A DNA stretch of 40,850 bases from Clostridia bacterium (GTDB taxonomy: Bacteria > Bacillota > Clostridia > UBA1381 > UBA9506). A model generated the notes under the pieces. It was not told the origin of the DNA, ran no database searches, and was given only the letters and a program-made list of their open reading frames with translations. Location: the NCBI GenBank assembly GCA_017507525.1, contig JAFWAT010000031.1, positions 1-40,850 on the forward strand. The letters run 5' to 3'. Shown here one piece after another: positions 24,843-33,865 of this stretch. Within the stretch, counting starts at the first letter, position 1; each line of letters starts with the position of its first letter. Made by a program: the position numbers and the translations under genes.

Positions 24843-26393
24843 TTGAAGAAGGAAAGAAACATTTTAGGTGCCGTCAGTCCGGTTTTAATCATTACAGTGC
24901 TTTCAAAGCTTTTGTCGCTCCTTAGTGTTCAGATTTACATGGCACATTATGGAGTGGCAAATGAATATTTAAATATTTATTCCTATGTTATCAGCATACC
25001 CAACATCATTTTTACCTGCATTGGAACGGCACTTTCCACGGTGGTCATTCCCATTTATGTAGGGCACCGTGCCAGGGGGAGGCTTTCTGAGGCAAAGCGG
25101 TTTGCGGATAATATTATTACCGTGTCTTTGGCCCTGACCTTTATTCTCATGCTGATTGGCTTTGCCATTGCGCCGATTTTGCCTCGATATACGGCTTTTG
25201 CGGATAGCGATGCCTTATATTCCTTTACGGTGAAAGCGCTGATGATTGTTTTTCCCGTTATGTTTTTTTATGCTTTGAATTATATTTTTCAAGGCATGCT
25301 CCAATCTATGGGGCGGTATAAGCTTCCGGCATTTGTAACGGTTCCGTCTAGCCTGGTGGTGATTCTTTATACCGTATTTTTAGGCGATCGGTTCGGGATT
25401 CCCGGGCTTTTGGTTGCCACCGTTATTGGCTTGTCGTTGCAGGCGCTCATTTTGATTCCGCCGCTGATTCAGGAGAAGTATTTTTACAAGCCCTCTTTTG
25501 AAATTAAGCACCCCGACATTATTAAAGCAGGCAAAATGGCGATTCCGGTTCAGCTGGGTGTAGGTGCCTATCAGCTGAATATGCTCTATAATGTAACCAT
25601 GATTGCCCGTTTTGAGGGTATGGTCACCCTGCTTACGTATGTTCAGAATTTAACTCTTCAAATGATTTTAGCACTTGTTTTTTCCGTAACGGCTGTTGTA
25701 TATCCAAAGCTGACGGAGAGTGCTTCTAAAGGCAATATGGAGGAATACAAAGCCACGCTTGTTCGAGTGCTTAAGAGCATGAGTGCGTTGCTTATTCCCA
25801 TGACCTTTGGATTTATCGGCGTGCGAAAGAGCTTATTGTCGCTTTTGGCGGGCTGGGGGCAGATTACCGAAGGTGACATTAATAAAGCTGCAATTTTGCT
25901 GGCGGTTTATGCCGTTGGCATTTTGGGCGTAGGCTTTAAAGAAATTTTAGACAGAGGTCTGTATTCTTTAGGGAACACAACCATAAGTGCTGTGAATGGT
26001 CTTGTCATTATGATTGCCAACATTTCCATCAGCTTGGTTTTGATTCAGTTTTTAGGCGCATACGGCATTCCCCTTGCATACAGCTGTGCTTCTTTAATTG
26101 GTATGTGCGTGCTTTTGTGTGCCGTGAAAAAGAAAATTGGAAACTTTGCTGAGGGGCTTGGCACGCTGATTGTAAAATGCGTGATATCTTCTTTGGTTAT
26201 GTTTGCAGTTGTTGAAATATTAAACTGCGTCATTCCGGTTTCTGCAACCATTGTTGGCAAAGCCGTTAGTTTGTTTATTCCTGTTTGTGCAGGTGCTTTG
26301 GTATATGTTCTTATGGCGATTGTTTTAAAAATTACACCGGTTACGGAGCTGGTGTTCAAATTCATAAAAAGAGGAGAGAAACAACTTGGCTAA
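24843..26393 (+). CDS. MurJ/Wzx-like lipid-linked oligosaccharide flippase
   Basis: A membrane protein of about 516 residues with some fourteen hydrophobic segments. The N-terminal region (AVSPVLIITVLSKLLSLLSV, then YSYVISIPNIIFTCIGTALS) matches the MviN/MurJ branch of the MOP superfamily, which flips lipid-linked saccharides across the membrane. The start is the TTG at 24843, nine bases after TAGGAG. It overlaps the next gene by eight bases. In this operon it more likely exports the undecaprenyl-linked repeat unit than lipid II, but a true MurJ role cannot be excluded, since no other MurJ is visible here. Confidence 0.85.
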   Translation: MKKERNILGAVSPVLIITVLSKLLSLLSVQIYMAHYGVANEYLNIYSYVISIPNIIFTCIGTALSTVVIPIYVGHRARGRLSEAKRFADNIITVSLALTFILMLIGFAIAPILPRYTAFADSDALYSFTVKALMIVFPVMFFYALNYIFQGMLQSMGRYKLPAFVTVPSSLVVILYTVFLGDRFGIPGLLVATVIGLSLQALILIPPLIQEKYFYKPSFEIKHPDIIKAGKMAIPVQLGVGAYQLNMLYNVTMIARFEGMVTLLTYVQNLTLQMILALVFSVTAVVYPKLTESASKGNMEEYKATLVRVLKSMSALLIPMTFGFIGVRKSLLSLLAGWGQITEGDINKAAILLAVYAVGILGVGFKEILDRGLYSLGNTTISAVNGLVIMIANISISLVLIQFLGAYGIPLAYSCASLIGMCVLLCAVKKKIGNFAEGLGTLIVKCVISSLVMFAVVEILNCVIPVSATIVGKAVSLFIPVCAGALVYVLMAIVLKITPVTELVFKFIKRGEKQLG

Positions 26394-27477
26394 ATTAAAG
26401 ATTTTATATCTCATTAATCATGCAGGAAAAGCAGGTACGGAAAAATATGTTTATAATCTGGTTAAGACCTATAACGGAACAGATGCAGAATGTCATTTTG
26501 CATATTCTGAACCGGGTCTTTTACTTGAGCAAATGCAAGAGCTGGGGATTCCGTGCTTTCAGTTTACAATGAAGCATCCTTTTGATTTAAAAGCTGCAAA
26601 AACGCTGGCTCAGTATTGCCGCGAGCATCAAATTGATGTTATACATACCCAATACCCCCGGGAAAACTATATTGCCATTTTATCGAAACGGTATTACGCA
26701 GAACCGAGGGTGGTTTATACCTGTCACTTAACCTTAAAAAATTCCCTGCCTTGGCGTATGACAAACAGACTTTTTACAAAGCATAATCACAGAATCATTT
26801 CTGTGTGTAACAAGGGCAAGGAGCTCTTGATTGGTAACGGTGTACCGGCTGATAAAATTACGGTGGTATTTAACGGCATCGTTCCGTCCCAATCGGTGGA
26901 GAAAAATGTTGAAAAGAGAAAGGAATTCGGCATTGCTCCTGACACCTTTGTCATTACCACGCTAGCAAGATACCATATTGCCAAAGGGTTGGATTATTTT
27001 ACAGACAGCGTTGCTAAGCTTAAAACAATCACTGACCGGAAATTTGTTGTTTTGTATGTAGGAGACGGGGAGCTGTTTGATGATGTGAAAACGCAGATTA
27101 AGACCCTCGGCTTGGAAAACGAAATCATGCAGCTTGGCTTCCGTAAGGACAGTCAGGAAATTTTAGCCATGAGTGATTTATATGTTAACTCTGCTAAGTG
27201 CTTTGAGGCTCTTTCCTTTGCCATTGTAGAAGCGCTGGATCATGCTCTGCCCGTTGTTGCCACAGACGTGGGCGGCAATTCTGACATTGTAAACAATGAA
27301 ACTGGTTGTGGTATTTTGGTGGAATATGGGGATACTAATGCTATGGCAGAGGCAATTAAAACCATGATAGAGGATGAAGAAGCGTACAGAAACTTCTCCG
27401 AAAATGCCCGCAAAGCTGCCTTGAGCAGATTTAACTTGGAGGAACTGCTGAAAGAAACATATCAGTATTATTTTTAA
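26386..27477 (+). CDS. glycosyltransferase family 4 protein
   Basis: A 363-residue GT-B fold enzyme. The acceptor-binding N-terminus has ILYLINHAGKAGTEKYVYNL. The donor half contains TLARYHIAKGLDYF and the E-x7-E nucleotide-sugar motif in CFEALSFAIVEALDHALPVV near residue 270, followed by ATDVGGNSDIV. The start is a TTG at 26386, nine bases after GAGGAG. It overlaps the flippase gene, so translation is coupled. Family 4 enzymes are retaining transferases acting in the cytoplasm; which sugar is added cannot be read from sequence. Confidence 0.92.
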   Translation: MAKLKILYLINHAGKAGTEKYVYNLVKTYNGTDAECHFAYSEPGLLLEQMQELGIPCFQFTMKHPFDLKAAKTLAQYCREHQIDVIHTQYPRENYIAILSKRYYAEPRVVYTCHLTLKNSLPWRMTNRLFTKHNHRIISVCNKGKELLIGNGVPADKITVVFNGIVPSQSVEKNVEKRKEFGIAPDTFVITTLARYHIAKGLDYFTDSVAKLKTITDRKFVVLYVGDGELFDDVKTQIKTLGLENEIMQLGFRKDSQEILAMSDLYVNSAKCFEALSFAIVEALDHALPVVATDVGGNSDIVNNETGCGILVEYGDTNAMAEAIKTMIEDEEAYRNFSENARKAALSRFNLEELLKETYQYYF

Positions 27478-27498
27478 TATACAGAGGAGAAATTGGTA

Positions 27499-27972
27499 AT
27501 GGAAAAGAAGAGGCTTAAGTTTAATCCGGTTGATGCTGTTATTGTATTGGTGATTGCTATCGCTATTGGGGTTGTTGGCATCAAATTCTTTTCCGGAGAA
27601 GGGTCAGCCGAAGCGATGGTTCAGTATAGAATCAGTTTCTTTTGTGAAGATGTACCCACCTATGCAGCAGAGCTGATTAAAGAAGGCGACAGCGTTACAG
27701 ATGATGACAAAAAAGAAGAGTTAGGTGTGGTTGAAAGGGTTTCTCTCGGCCCCTCTAAGACCTATGCAACAACGGCAGACGGCGAAATGAAGCTTGCCCC
27801 GAAGGAAGACGCAAACAGCGTGGAAGTGGTTGCGTTAGTTCAGGCAAAAGAATTCCAGCACGGCATTGCGGTGGGATCTGCCAGATACGGTGTAGGCCAC
27901 TCTTTGACCCTGCGTGTGGGCAAGACTAAAATTTTCGGAAGAGTTTCCGGGCTTGAAAAAATAAGTGAATAG
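27499..27972 (+). CDS. DUF4330-like membrane-anchored protein
   Basis: A 157-residue protein starts at ATG 27499, nine bases after GAGGAG. One hydrophobic segment (AVIVLVIAIAIGVVGIKFF, about residues 13-31) follows the short cytoplasmic motif RLKFNPVD, and the rest is an extracytoplasmic beta-rich domain. N-terminus, size and position among polysaccharide genes match DUF4330. Its function is unknown; position between a glycosyltransferase and a ligase suggests an accessory role in glycan assembly or export. Confidence 0.78.
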   Translation: MEKKRLKFNPVDAVIVLVIAIAIGVVGIKFFSGEGSAEAMVQYRISFFCEDVPTYAAELIKEGDSVTDDDKKEELGVVERVSLGPSKTYATTADGEMKLAPKEDANSVEVVALVQAKEFQHGIAVGSARYGVGHSLTLRVGKTKIFGRVSGLEKISE

Positions 27973-27998
27973 CTTACTATGTAAAGAAATGGTGTAAT

Positions 27999-29534
27999 AT
28001 GATGTTTCGATCGCTGACATGGTGCGTTCTGCGGCGGGGTTGCCTGTTTGTAAGGAGCAGCATGGAATCAAGTTTCTTTTTGGGTGCGCTTGCATCCTTT
28101 GGTGATTGGATAAACCGCATGGTGAAAAGCAGCGGAGTTTATTCATGGCTTGACAGCAGTGTGTTGACAGAAAAATATTATGATACATCTTGTTTTTACA
28201 AACTCAATAACTGGATATGGAAGAAAACCTTGTGCGTTATCCGGCGGTTTTTTCTGCCATTTTGCAAACTTTTGGAGGGTTCTGTATGCCTACGCATTTA
28301 CAGATTAACAGGAAATAAACTTTCCATTGCATGTTTATTGGCTCTGTTTTTGGGCGGTATGTTTGTTTTGCCGCATGAAAAATGGAATAATCTTTATTTT
28401 GTGTTAGCAATCGGTGGCTTTGGTTTTTGGCATGTACTTCGGGCGGTAACAGGGAAAGCGAAAGCGGTGCCGGTAAGACCCCGTTTGTCTGTCATAGCAT
28501 TTATGGCAGCCCTTACCTACAGCACCCTTACAGCGACGGTGCCGGCAGATGCCGTTCGGTTTTTCTTGTTTTTGTTATCCTCTGTATTGTGTGCATTTTG
28601 TGTGCAGCAGGTTTTGGACACAGAGGAAAAATTGACTCGCTTTATAAACATTCTTTTGCTGTTTGTGGCAATCACCGGCATTTTTGGCATTGTGCAAAGG
28701 CTCATGGGTCTTGAGGTGAATCCGGAATTTGTGGATGTTCATACCAATCAAGGCATGCCCGGGCGGGTTTTTTCTACCTTTTCCAATCCCAACAGCTTCG
28801 CCCAGCTTTTGGTTCTGTTTATGCCTTTTTTTGTGCCGGGGATTTTGTTTTCAAAGACATGGAGAGGAAAAGCGCTCTTAACTGTCGCATTTTGTATTAC
28901 CCTTGTATCCCTTGTGATGACATATTCACGTTCCGGCTGGGTTGGCATGGCAATCAGCACCGTTTTGTTTGTGAGTATATATGATAAGCGTTGGCTGATT
29001 CCTATGCTGCTTCTGGCAATTGCGGCGATTCCTTTTTTGCCTGAGACCGTTATAAACAGAATCTTTACCATTGGTTCGATGGAGGATTCATCAAATGCCT
29101 ACCGGCTTTATATCTGGCAAAGCTGCTTTAGCATGATTGGGGATGTTGGCTTTACGGGTCTGGGTCTTGGACCGGCATCCTTTCAGGCGGTGTATCCTGC
29201 ATATGCCTCGCAGGTTGCCGTTACGGCGCCCCACAGCCATATGCTGTATCTGCAGATTGTTTTGGAAACGGGTGTTTTGGGTGCGGTATCGTTTTTTGCA
29301 TATATGCTTGGAGTGGTAAAACAAACGGCAGGCATGATGCGTTACATGAACCGGCAAAGAAAATGTTATGCAGCAGCAGGCATCAGTGCCCTTGCAGGCA
29401 TTGCTTTTGTGTGCCTGGCAGAATATATCTGGTTTTACCCACGGGTTATGTTTGCCTTTTGGGTCATACCAGGCTTGCTTTGTGCCATAATTAAACTGAC
29501 AAAAAGAGATAAAATTGAGAGGATGCGGAAATGA
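27999..29534 (+). CDS. O-antigen ligase/polymerase-like membrane protein
   Basis: A 511-residue protein. After an unusual ~100-residue N-terminal extension with little hydrophobicity come ten to twelve membrane segments and the Wzy/WaaL core: VFSTFSNPNSFAQLLVLFMP, SLVMTYSRSGWVGMAIS and GLGLGPASFQ followed by APHSHMLYLQIVLETG, a typical O-antigen ligase loop with its histidine. Such proteins polymerise or transfer lipid-linked oligosaccharides outside the membrane. The ribosome binding site is weak. Its stop overlaps the next ATG (ATGA). Confidence 0.9.
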   Translation: MMFRSLTWCVLRRGCLFVRSSMESSFFLGALASFGDWINRMVKSSGVYSWLDSSVLTEKYYDTSCFYKLNNWIWKKTLCVIRRFFLPFCKLLEGSVCLRIYRLTGNKLSIACLLALFLGGMFVLPHEKWNNLYFVLAIGGFGFWHVLRAVTGKAKAVPVRPRLSVIAFMAALTYSTLTATVPADAVRFFLFLLSSVLCAFCVQQVLDTEEKLTRFINILLLFVAITGIFGIVQRLMGLEVNPEFVDVHTNQGMPGRVFSTFSNPNSFAQLLVLFMPFFVPGILFSKTWRGKALLTVAFCITLVSLVMTYSRSGWVGMAISTVLFVSIYDKRWLIPMLLLAIAAIPFLPETVINRIFTIGSMEDSSNAYRLYIWQSCFSMIGDVGFTGLGLGPASFQAVYPAYASQVAVTAPHSHMLYLQIVLETGVLGAVSFFAYMLGVVKQTAGMMRYMNRQRKCYAAAGISALAGIAFVCLAEYIWFYPRVMFAFWVIPGLLCAIIKLTKRDKIERMRK

Positions 29535-31735
29535 AAGTACTTCATTTGATAGCAGGTGGCGACAGCGGCGGCGCCAAAACACATTTATTCTCGCTTTTAG
29601 ATAAGCTGAAAGCGAAAGCAACCGTCAGGGTTGCTTGCTTAATTGACGGCGTTTTCTATCAGGAACTGCAGGATCAGAATGTTGATAACGTTTTGTTTTT
29701 GCAAAGAAACAGGTTTGACTTATCTGTCGTCAGCGGCATTGCCGATATGATTAATCAAGAGGAGTTTGATGTTTTTCACGTGCATGGCGCTCGTGCCAAT
29801 TTTGTTGCAGAATTTGTGATGAAAAGAATTAACATCCCTACGGTGACCACCGTACATAGTGATTATCTTTTGGATTTTGATGAGCCGGTTAAAAAATTCT
29901 TTTTTACAAATTTAAACAAGCATGCCCTTTCAAAAATTCCGTACCATATTGCGGTTTCGGATAATTTTAAAGATATGCTGATTGAACGTGGCTTTCGTGC
30001 AAACGGCATTTACACCGTGTATAACGGCATGGATTTTTCTTCGGTGCCAAAAGAGATTCTTTCAAAAGAAGCGTATGCAAAAAAGCACGGCTTTATTTAT
30101 GATAAAAATAAAGTTTATGTGGGCATTGCGGCTCGTTTTGATGCCGTTAAAGGCGTGGATGTTTTTATTAAAGCTGCAGGCGAGGTTTTAAAACGACATA
30201 AGAATGTAGAATTTTTAATTGCCGGTGATGGTGTAGACAGAGAAAAACTGGAGGCACTGGCAGAGAAAACCGGCTTTTCTAATGCCATTCGTTTTCTGGG
30301 ATTTGAAAGAGATATGTATGCTTTTTGGAATATCATTGACATCAACTGCCTGACGTCTATGTGTGAAAGCTTTCCGTATTCCATGTTAGAAGGTGCTGCT
30401 TTAGGCAAGCCAATGGTTGCCTCCCGGGTAGGCGGCATTCCGTCTTTTATCATTGATGATGAAACGGGCTATTTATTTACAAGCGGTGACTACAAAGAAA
30501 TGGCAGAAAAGCTTTCCGTAATGCTTGATAATCCTGCGTTGCTCCTTGAGATGGGAAAAAATATTCAAGAACGAGCCATAACGCTTTTCTCTAGCGAAAA
30601 ATTTGCTCAAGACCATATGCAGATTTATGAGAGCATCATAAAAGATTATCATGACGAAAAGCGGTACGACTTTGCCGTGTCGGGGTATTATGGCTTCCGC
30701 AACAATGGGGATGATGCTCTTTTAATGGCATTGACAGAACAAATTAAAAAAGAAAATAAGGATGCAAGACTGGTTGTTTTATCAAACCGCCCGAAAGAAA
30801 CGGCACAAATTTATCGGATTGATGCCATTCACAGACTCAGGGCACTGAAAATAAGGCGTGCATTCAAGCAAACCCGTGGACTTATTTTTGGCGGCGGTTC
30901 TCTTTTGCAGGATGAGACCAGCAGTAAATCATTGTGGTACTATCTTTCTATTATTAAACTGGCAAAAAAATGCGGCATGAAGGTTATGCAGTTTGCAAAC
31001 GGCTTTGGACCGATTAATAAACCATCTAACCAGCGCATAACAGTGGAGACGATTAATCAATGCGTCAATGTGATTACCACAAGAGATAAAGCATCGCTCC
31101 GGCGGATGCAGGAACTGAATATCCGGCAGGAAATGACGCTGACAGCAGACCCTGCTATGCTACTTTGCGGATGCTCTGACAAAGAGCTTTCCAAGCTGTT
31201 TTCCAGGTTAGAGATTCCGGAAGAGCCGTATATGACCATAGCGGTAAGAGAGTGGAAAAAGAATACGGAAAATTTCAGCCAAGAAGTTGCAAAAGCGCTC
31301 TGTGCTTTTGCAGAGCAGCATGATTTAAATGTTTTGCTGATTCCTATGCAGCATCCTCATGATGTTACAATATCTAAAGAGATTCAGAAACTGGTGGGAA
31401 AAAGGGCCTATGTTATAAAAGAAAATATAGGGATTAAAGAAACGATTGGTGTCATTGGCCGGTCAAAGGTGAATGTTGCAATGCGACTCCACAGCATGAT
31501 TTATTCAGTGGCGCAAGGGGTTAAAACAGTGGCGCTTCGCTATGACCCGAAAATAGATGGGTTTATGGATTATGTCGGCTTGCATTATATCTGTAATGTG
31601 GAAGATTTGGAGCACAAAACGCTGCTTGAAAAAATAGAACAGGCCTATTCTGAGCCCATGAGCAAGACCTATCTGGAGCTTCGTGAGAAGGCAAAGCAAA
31701 ATGTGACAAAAGCACTGGATATGATTAGGGAATAA
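29531..31735 (+). CDS. fusion of GT4 glycosyltransferase and CsaB-like polysaccharide pyruvyl transferase
   Basis: One 734-residue frame carries two complete enzymes. Residues 1-370 are a GT4 transferase (HLIAGGDSGGAKTHLF at 5-20, GIAARFDAVKGVDVF, E-x7-E in CESFPYSMLEGAALGKPMVA at 278-297). Residues 379-734 are a polysaccharide pyruvyl transferase of the CsaB type (FAVSGYYGFRNNGDDALL, FGGGSLLQDETSS, FANGFGPI, and MRLHSMIYS near 650). CsaB adds ketal pyruvate to cell-wall polysaccharide, the ligand that anchors SLH-domain surface proteins. The fusion would couple addition of a sugar to its pyruvylation. There is no stop or frameshift at the junction, so it is a real single protein. It is the last gene of the operon. 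Confidence 0.92.
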   Translation: MKVLHLIAGGDSGGAKTHLFSLLDKLKAKATVRVACLIDGVFYQELQDQNVDNVLFLQRNRFDLSVVSGIADMINQEEFDVFHVHGARANFVAEFVMKRINIPTVTTVHSDYLLDFDEPVKKFFFTNLNKHALSKIPYHIAVSDNFKDMLIERGFRANGIYTVYNGMDFSSVPKEILSKEAYAKKHGFIYDKNKVYVGIAARFDAVKGVDVFIKAAGEVLKRHKNVEFLIAGDGVDREKLEALAEKTGFSNAIRFLGFERDMYAFWNIIDINCLTSMCESFPYSMLEGAALGKPMVASRVGGIPSFIIDDETGYLFTSGDYKEMAEKLSVMLDNPALLLEMGKNIQERAITLFSSEKFAQDHMQIYESIIKDYHDEKRYDFAVSGYYGFRNNGDDALLMALTEQIKKENKDARLVVLSNRPKETAQIYRIDAIHRLRALKIRRAFKQTRGLIFGGGSLLQDETSSKSLWYYLSIIKLAKKCGMKVMQFANGFGPINKPSNQRITVETINQCVNVITTRDKASLRRMQELNIRQEMTLTADPAMLLCGCSDKELSKLFSRLEIPEEPYMTIAVREWKKNTENFSQEVAKALCAFAEQHDLNVLLIPMQHPHDVTISKEIQKLVGKRAYVIKENIGIKETIGVIGRSKVNVAMRLHSMIYSVAQGVKTVALRYDPKIDGFMDYVGLHYICNVEDLEHKTLLEKIEQAYSEPMSKTYLELREKAKQNVTKALDMIRE

Positions 31736-31816
31736 AAGCAGGTATGGTCTTTGGTCGCAATTATTTTAAAACCTATATGTCAAATATAAAAATATATCTA
31801 AAAGGAGCGATGAATA

Positions 31817-32776
31817 ATGGAATTTTTATTAAGTTGTGTGATTGTGATTTTAGCGTTGATTTTGATTCCCAACATTAAAATTGTGCCTCAGGCCCATGAG
31901 TTTGTTATTGAATTTCTTGGGAAATACAAAACAACCTGGTCTGCCGGTATTCATTTTAAAATTCCGTTTTTTGAAAAGATATCAAAACGGGTTACGTTGC
32001 AGGAGCAGGTTCTTGATTCGCCGCCGCAGCCGGTTATTACGAAGGATAATGTTACAATGCAGATTGATACCGTTATCTATTATGCTGTGTATGATGCCAA
32101 GCTGTTTGCGTACGGCGCTGTCAGCCCGATTTCCGCCCTTTCTAATCTGGCGGCAACAACCCTTAGAAATTTAGTCGGCGAGCTGGAACTAGACGGTACG
32201 TTAACCTCCCGTGATACCATTAATGCCAAAATGACAAGCATTCTGGATGAAGCAACAGATAAATGGGGCATTAAAGTACACCGAGTTGAGTTGAAAAATA
32301 TTATTCCGCCTAAAGAAATTCAAAATGCCATGGAAAAACAGATGAAGGCTGAGCGTGAAAGACGTGAAACCATGCTGCAGGCAGAGGGTCATAAGGCAGC
32401 AGCCATCACCCGTGCTGAGGGCGACAAGCAAGCGATGATTCTGGCGGCAGAGGGCGAACGAGATGCTCGAATTGCTCGTGCAGAAGGTGAATCCCGTGCG
32501 ATTTATTTAAAGAAAAAAGCAGAAGCTGATGGTTTGGAGGCTTTGAAAAAAGCTGCTGCAGATGCGGCGGTTTTGGAGCTTAAAAAATATGAAGCCTTAG
32601 TGGCTATGTCAGACGGCAAGGCATCTAAAATTATCATCCCTACTGATGCGGTTGACATGACAAAAGCCAATGTCATGTTCTCTGAAACAACAGGTCTTGG
32701 TGATACAACAGCACCCGGTAAGGATGCGCCTGTGGCAAAAAAGGAAGACCCCTGCGGTGGTGAGCCGTTTGCGTGA
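31817..32776 (+). CDS. SPFH/Band 7 (stomatin-like) membrane protein
   Basis: A 319-residue protein has an N-terminal membrane segment (LLSCVIVILALILI), then the Band 7 domain: IKIVPQAHEFVIEFLGKYKT, with TLQEQVLDSPPQPVITKDNV and ALSNLAATTLRNLVGELELD. A long coiled coil rich in AEGE-type repeats follows (about residues 175-260). It resembles QmcA/stomatins, oligomeric scaffolds of membrane microdomains often acting with NfeD proteases; no nfeD is present here. The ribosome binding site AAAAGGAG precedes the ATG. It follows the polysaccharide operon by 81 bases and may share its transcript; TTGGTC-17-TATATG at 31753-31781 is a weak possible promoter. Confidence 0.94.
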   Translation: MEFLLSCVIVILALILIPNIKIVPQAHEFVIEFLGKYKTTWSAGIHFKIPFFEKISKRVTLQEQVLDSPPQPVITKDNVTMQIDTVIYYAVYDAKLFAYGAVSPISALSNLAATTLRNLVGELELDGTLTSRDTINAKMTSILDEATDKWGIKVHRVELKNIIPPKEIQNAMEKQMKAERERRETMLQAEGHKAAAITRAEGDKQAMILAAEGERDARIARAEGESRAIYLKKKAEADGLEALKKAAADAAVLELKKYEALVAMSDGKASKIIIPTDAVDMTKANVMFSETTGLGDTTAPGKDAPVAKKEDPCGGEPFA

Positions 32777-32821
32777 TGAGGATATAATCTCAGAAAAGAA
32801 AGCAAATGCCCATTAAAAGGC

Positions 32822-32850
32822 TTGCGTGCGCTTGTTAAAGGTGCTATAAT
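32822..32850 (+). promoter_or_regulatory. predicted promoter of the stalk-domain protein
   Basis: TTGCGT (32822-32827) and a perfect TATAAT (32845-32850) are separated by 17 bases, 35 bases before the start codon. Confidence 0.65.
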
Positions 32851-32885
32851 ATGAAGAGAAAAACATAGTAAAGAGGGAGAATTTT

Positions 32886-33797
32886 ATGAAAAAACTAATT
32901 AGCGCTTTAATGGTGGTTTGCCTTGTGTTGGGTTTATCTGTCTCTGCTTTTGCGGAAACGATTAATGACACGGGCTTTGGCATTTCATTTACATTGCCGA
33001 ATAGTTGGACGGACGTTGGTGATGAAAAAACGTATTTTTTTGAACACAACAGAACCAATGAAAGTATAGTCATAAACTCTTACCCGAATGAAAAGGCTTA
33101 TTCATTGGAGATGTTCGGCATAGAAAACATAAAAGAAATATGCAATGAGGTTTATTCTGATTACGAACTGTCGCAAGCCTTATCATCGGCAAATGATAAT
33201 GTGTATGTAAACGTTACAACAAATTATGCCAATGGTGCGATTGAATACCATAACGGTGTTGAATACTATAAATATGAAAAAATATACACCGCCAGTGCAG
33301 CGGACTATAAACCGACAACCTTTTACAGATATTGCTATATTGCAGCGCAAAACGGGGCAATATATTTCATAGAGTATGAAAGAAGAGATGGCGAAAATAA
33401 CTTCATGGATTTGTATAACATGCTCGACACTCTCTCCTATGAGCTTGGTGAAATCATAATCACCATTAACAATGAGATGATTGATTCAGATAGCGCACCG
33501 ATGATTATTGAGGGCAGAACCATGGTGCCCATTAGAGCCGTTGCAGAAAAATTAGGCTATAAAGTTAATTGGGACGGTGCAAATCAACTTGTATCTATGA
33601 TTGGCGAGGACGGTACGTCTTTACTGTTTAGCGTCGGCTCAAATGTTGCTCAAAAGAATTCGGAAGCCTTTTCCTTAGAGGTTGCGCCGTTTATTCATAA
33701 TGGCAGAACCTATCTGCCCCTGCGTGCCGTTGCAGAAGCCATGAGCGCAACGGTTGATTGGAACGGAGACGAGAAAATCGTAGAAATTATAAAGTGA
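32886..33797 (+). CDS. secreted protein with copper-amine-oxidase-N-like stalk domain
   Basis: A 303-residue protein has a clear signal peptide (MKKLISALMVVCLVLGLSVS, cleavage after AFA). The first ~180 residues contain a PsbP/lipoprotein-like module (GFGISFTLPNSWTDVGDE, YRYCYIAAQNGAIYFIEYE). The C-terminal ~110 residues hold the stalk domain (PF07833-like) with its paired motifs MIIEGRTMVPIRAVAEKLGY and FIHNGRTYLPLRAVAEAMSA, each followed by a VxWD/VDWNG segment. Such domains are widespread on Clostridia surface proteins and are thought to mediate wall or ligand binding. It has its own promoter. Catalytic activity is not indicated. Confidence 0.88.
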   Translation: MKKLISALMVVCLVLGLSVSAFAETINDTGFGISFTLPNSWTDVGDEKTYFFEHNRTNESIVINSYPNEKAYSLEMFGIENIKEICNEVYSDYELSQALSSANDNVYVNVTTNYANGAIEYHNGVEYYKYEKIYTASAADYKPTTFYRYCYIAAQNGAIYFIEYERRDGENNFMDLYNMLDTLSYELGEIIITINNEMIDSDSAPMIIEGRTMVPIRAVAEKLGYKVNWDGANQLVSMIGEDGTSLLFSVGSNVAQKNSEAFSLEVAPFIHNGRTYLPLRAVAEAMSATVDWNGDEKIVEIIK

Positions 33798-33810
33798 TAG
33801 GTGTTTTGGG

Positions 33811-33839
33811 TTGACAAATAGCGAAAGCTATACTATAAT
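33811..33839 (+). promoter_or_regulatory. sigma-A promoter of the glycine riboswitch/AGCS unit
   Basis: Perfect TTGACA (33811-33816) and perfect TATAAT (33834-33839) with 17-base spacing. The transcript would begin about 20 bases before the first aptamer. Confidence 0.9.
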
Positions 33840-33865
33840 GAATTTAATTAAATATGTAAGCTAAG

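Noticed and set aside
31753-31781. Independent promoter for the Band 7 gene (TTGGTC-17-TATATG)
   Set aside because: Both boxes deviate from consensus; it is mentioned with the gene but not listed as a feature.
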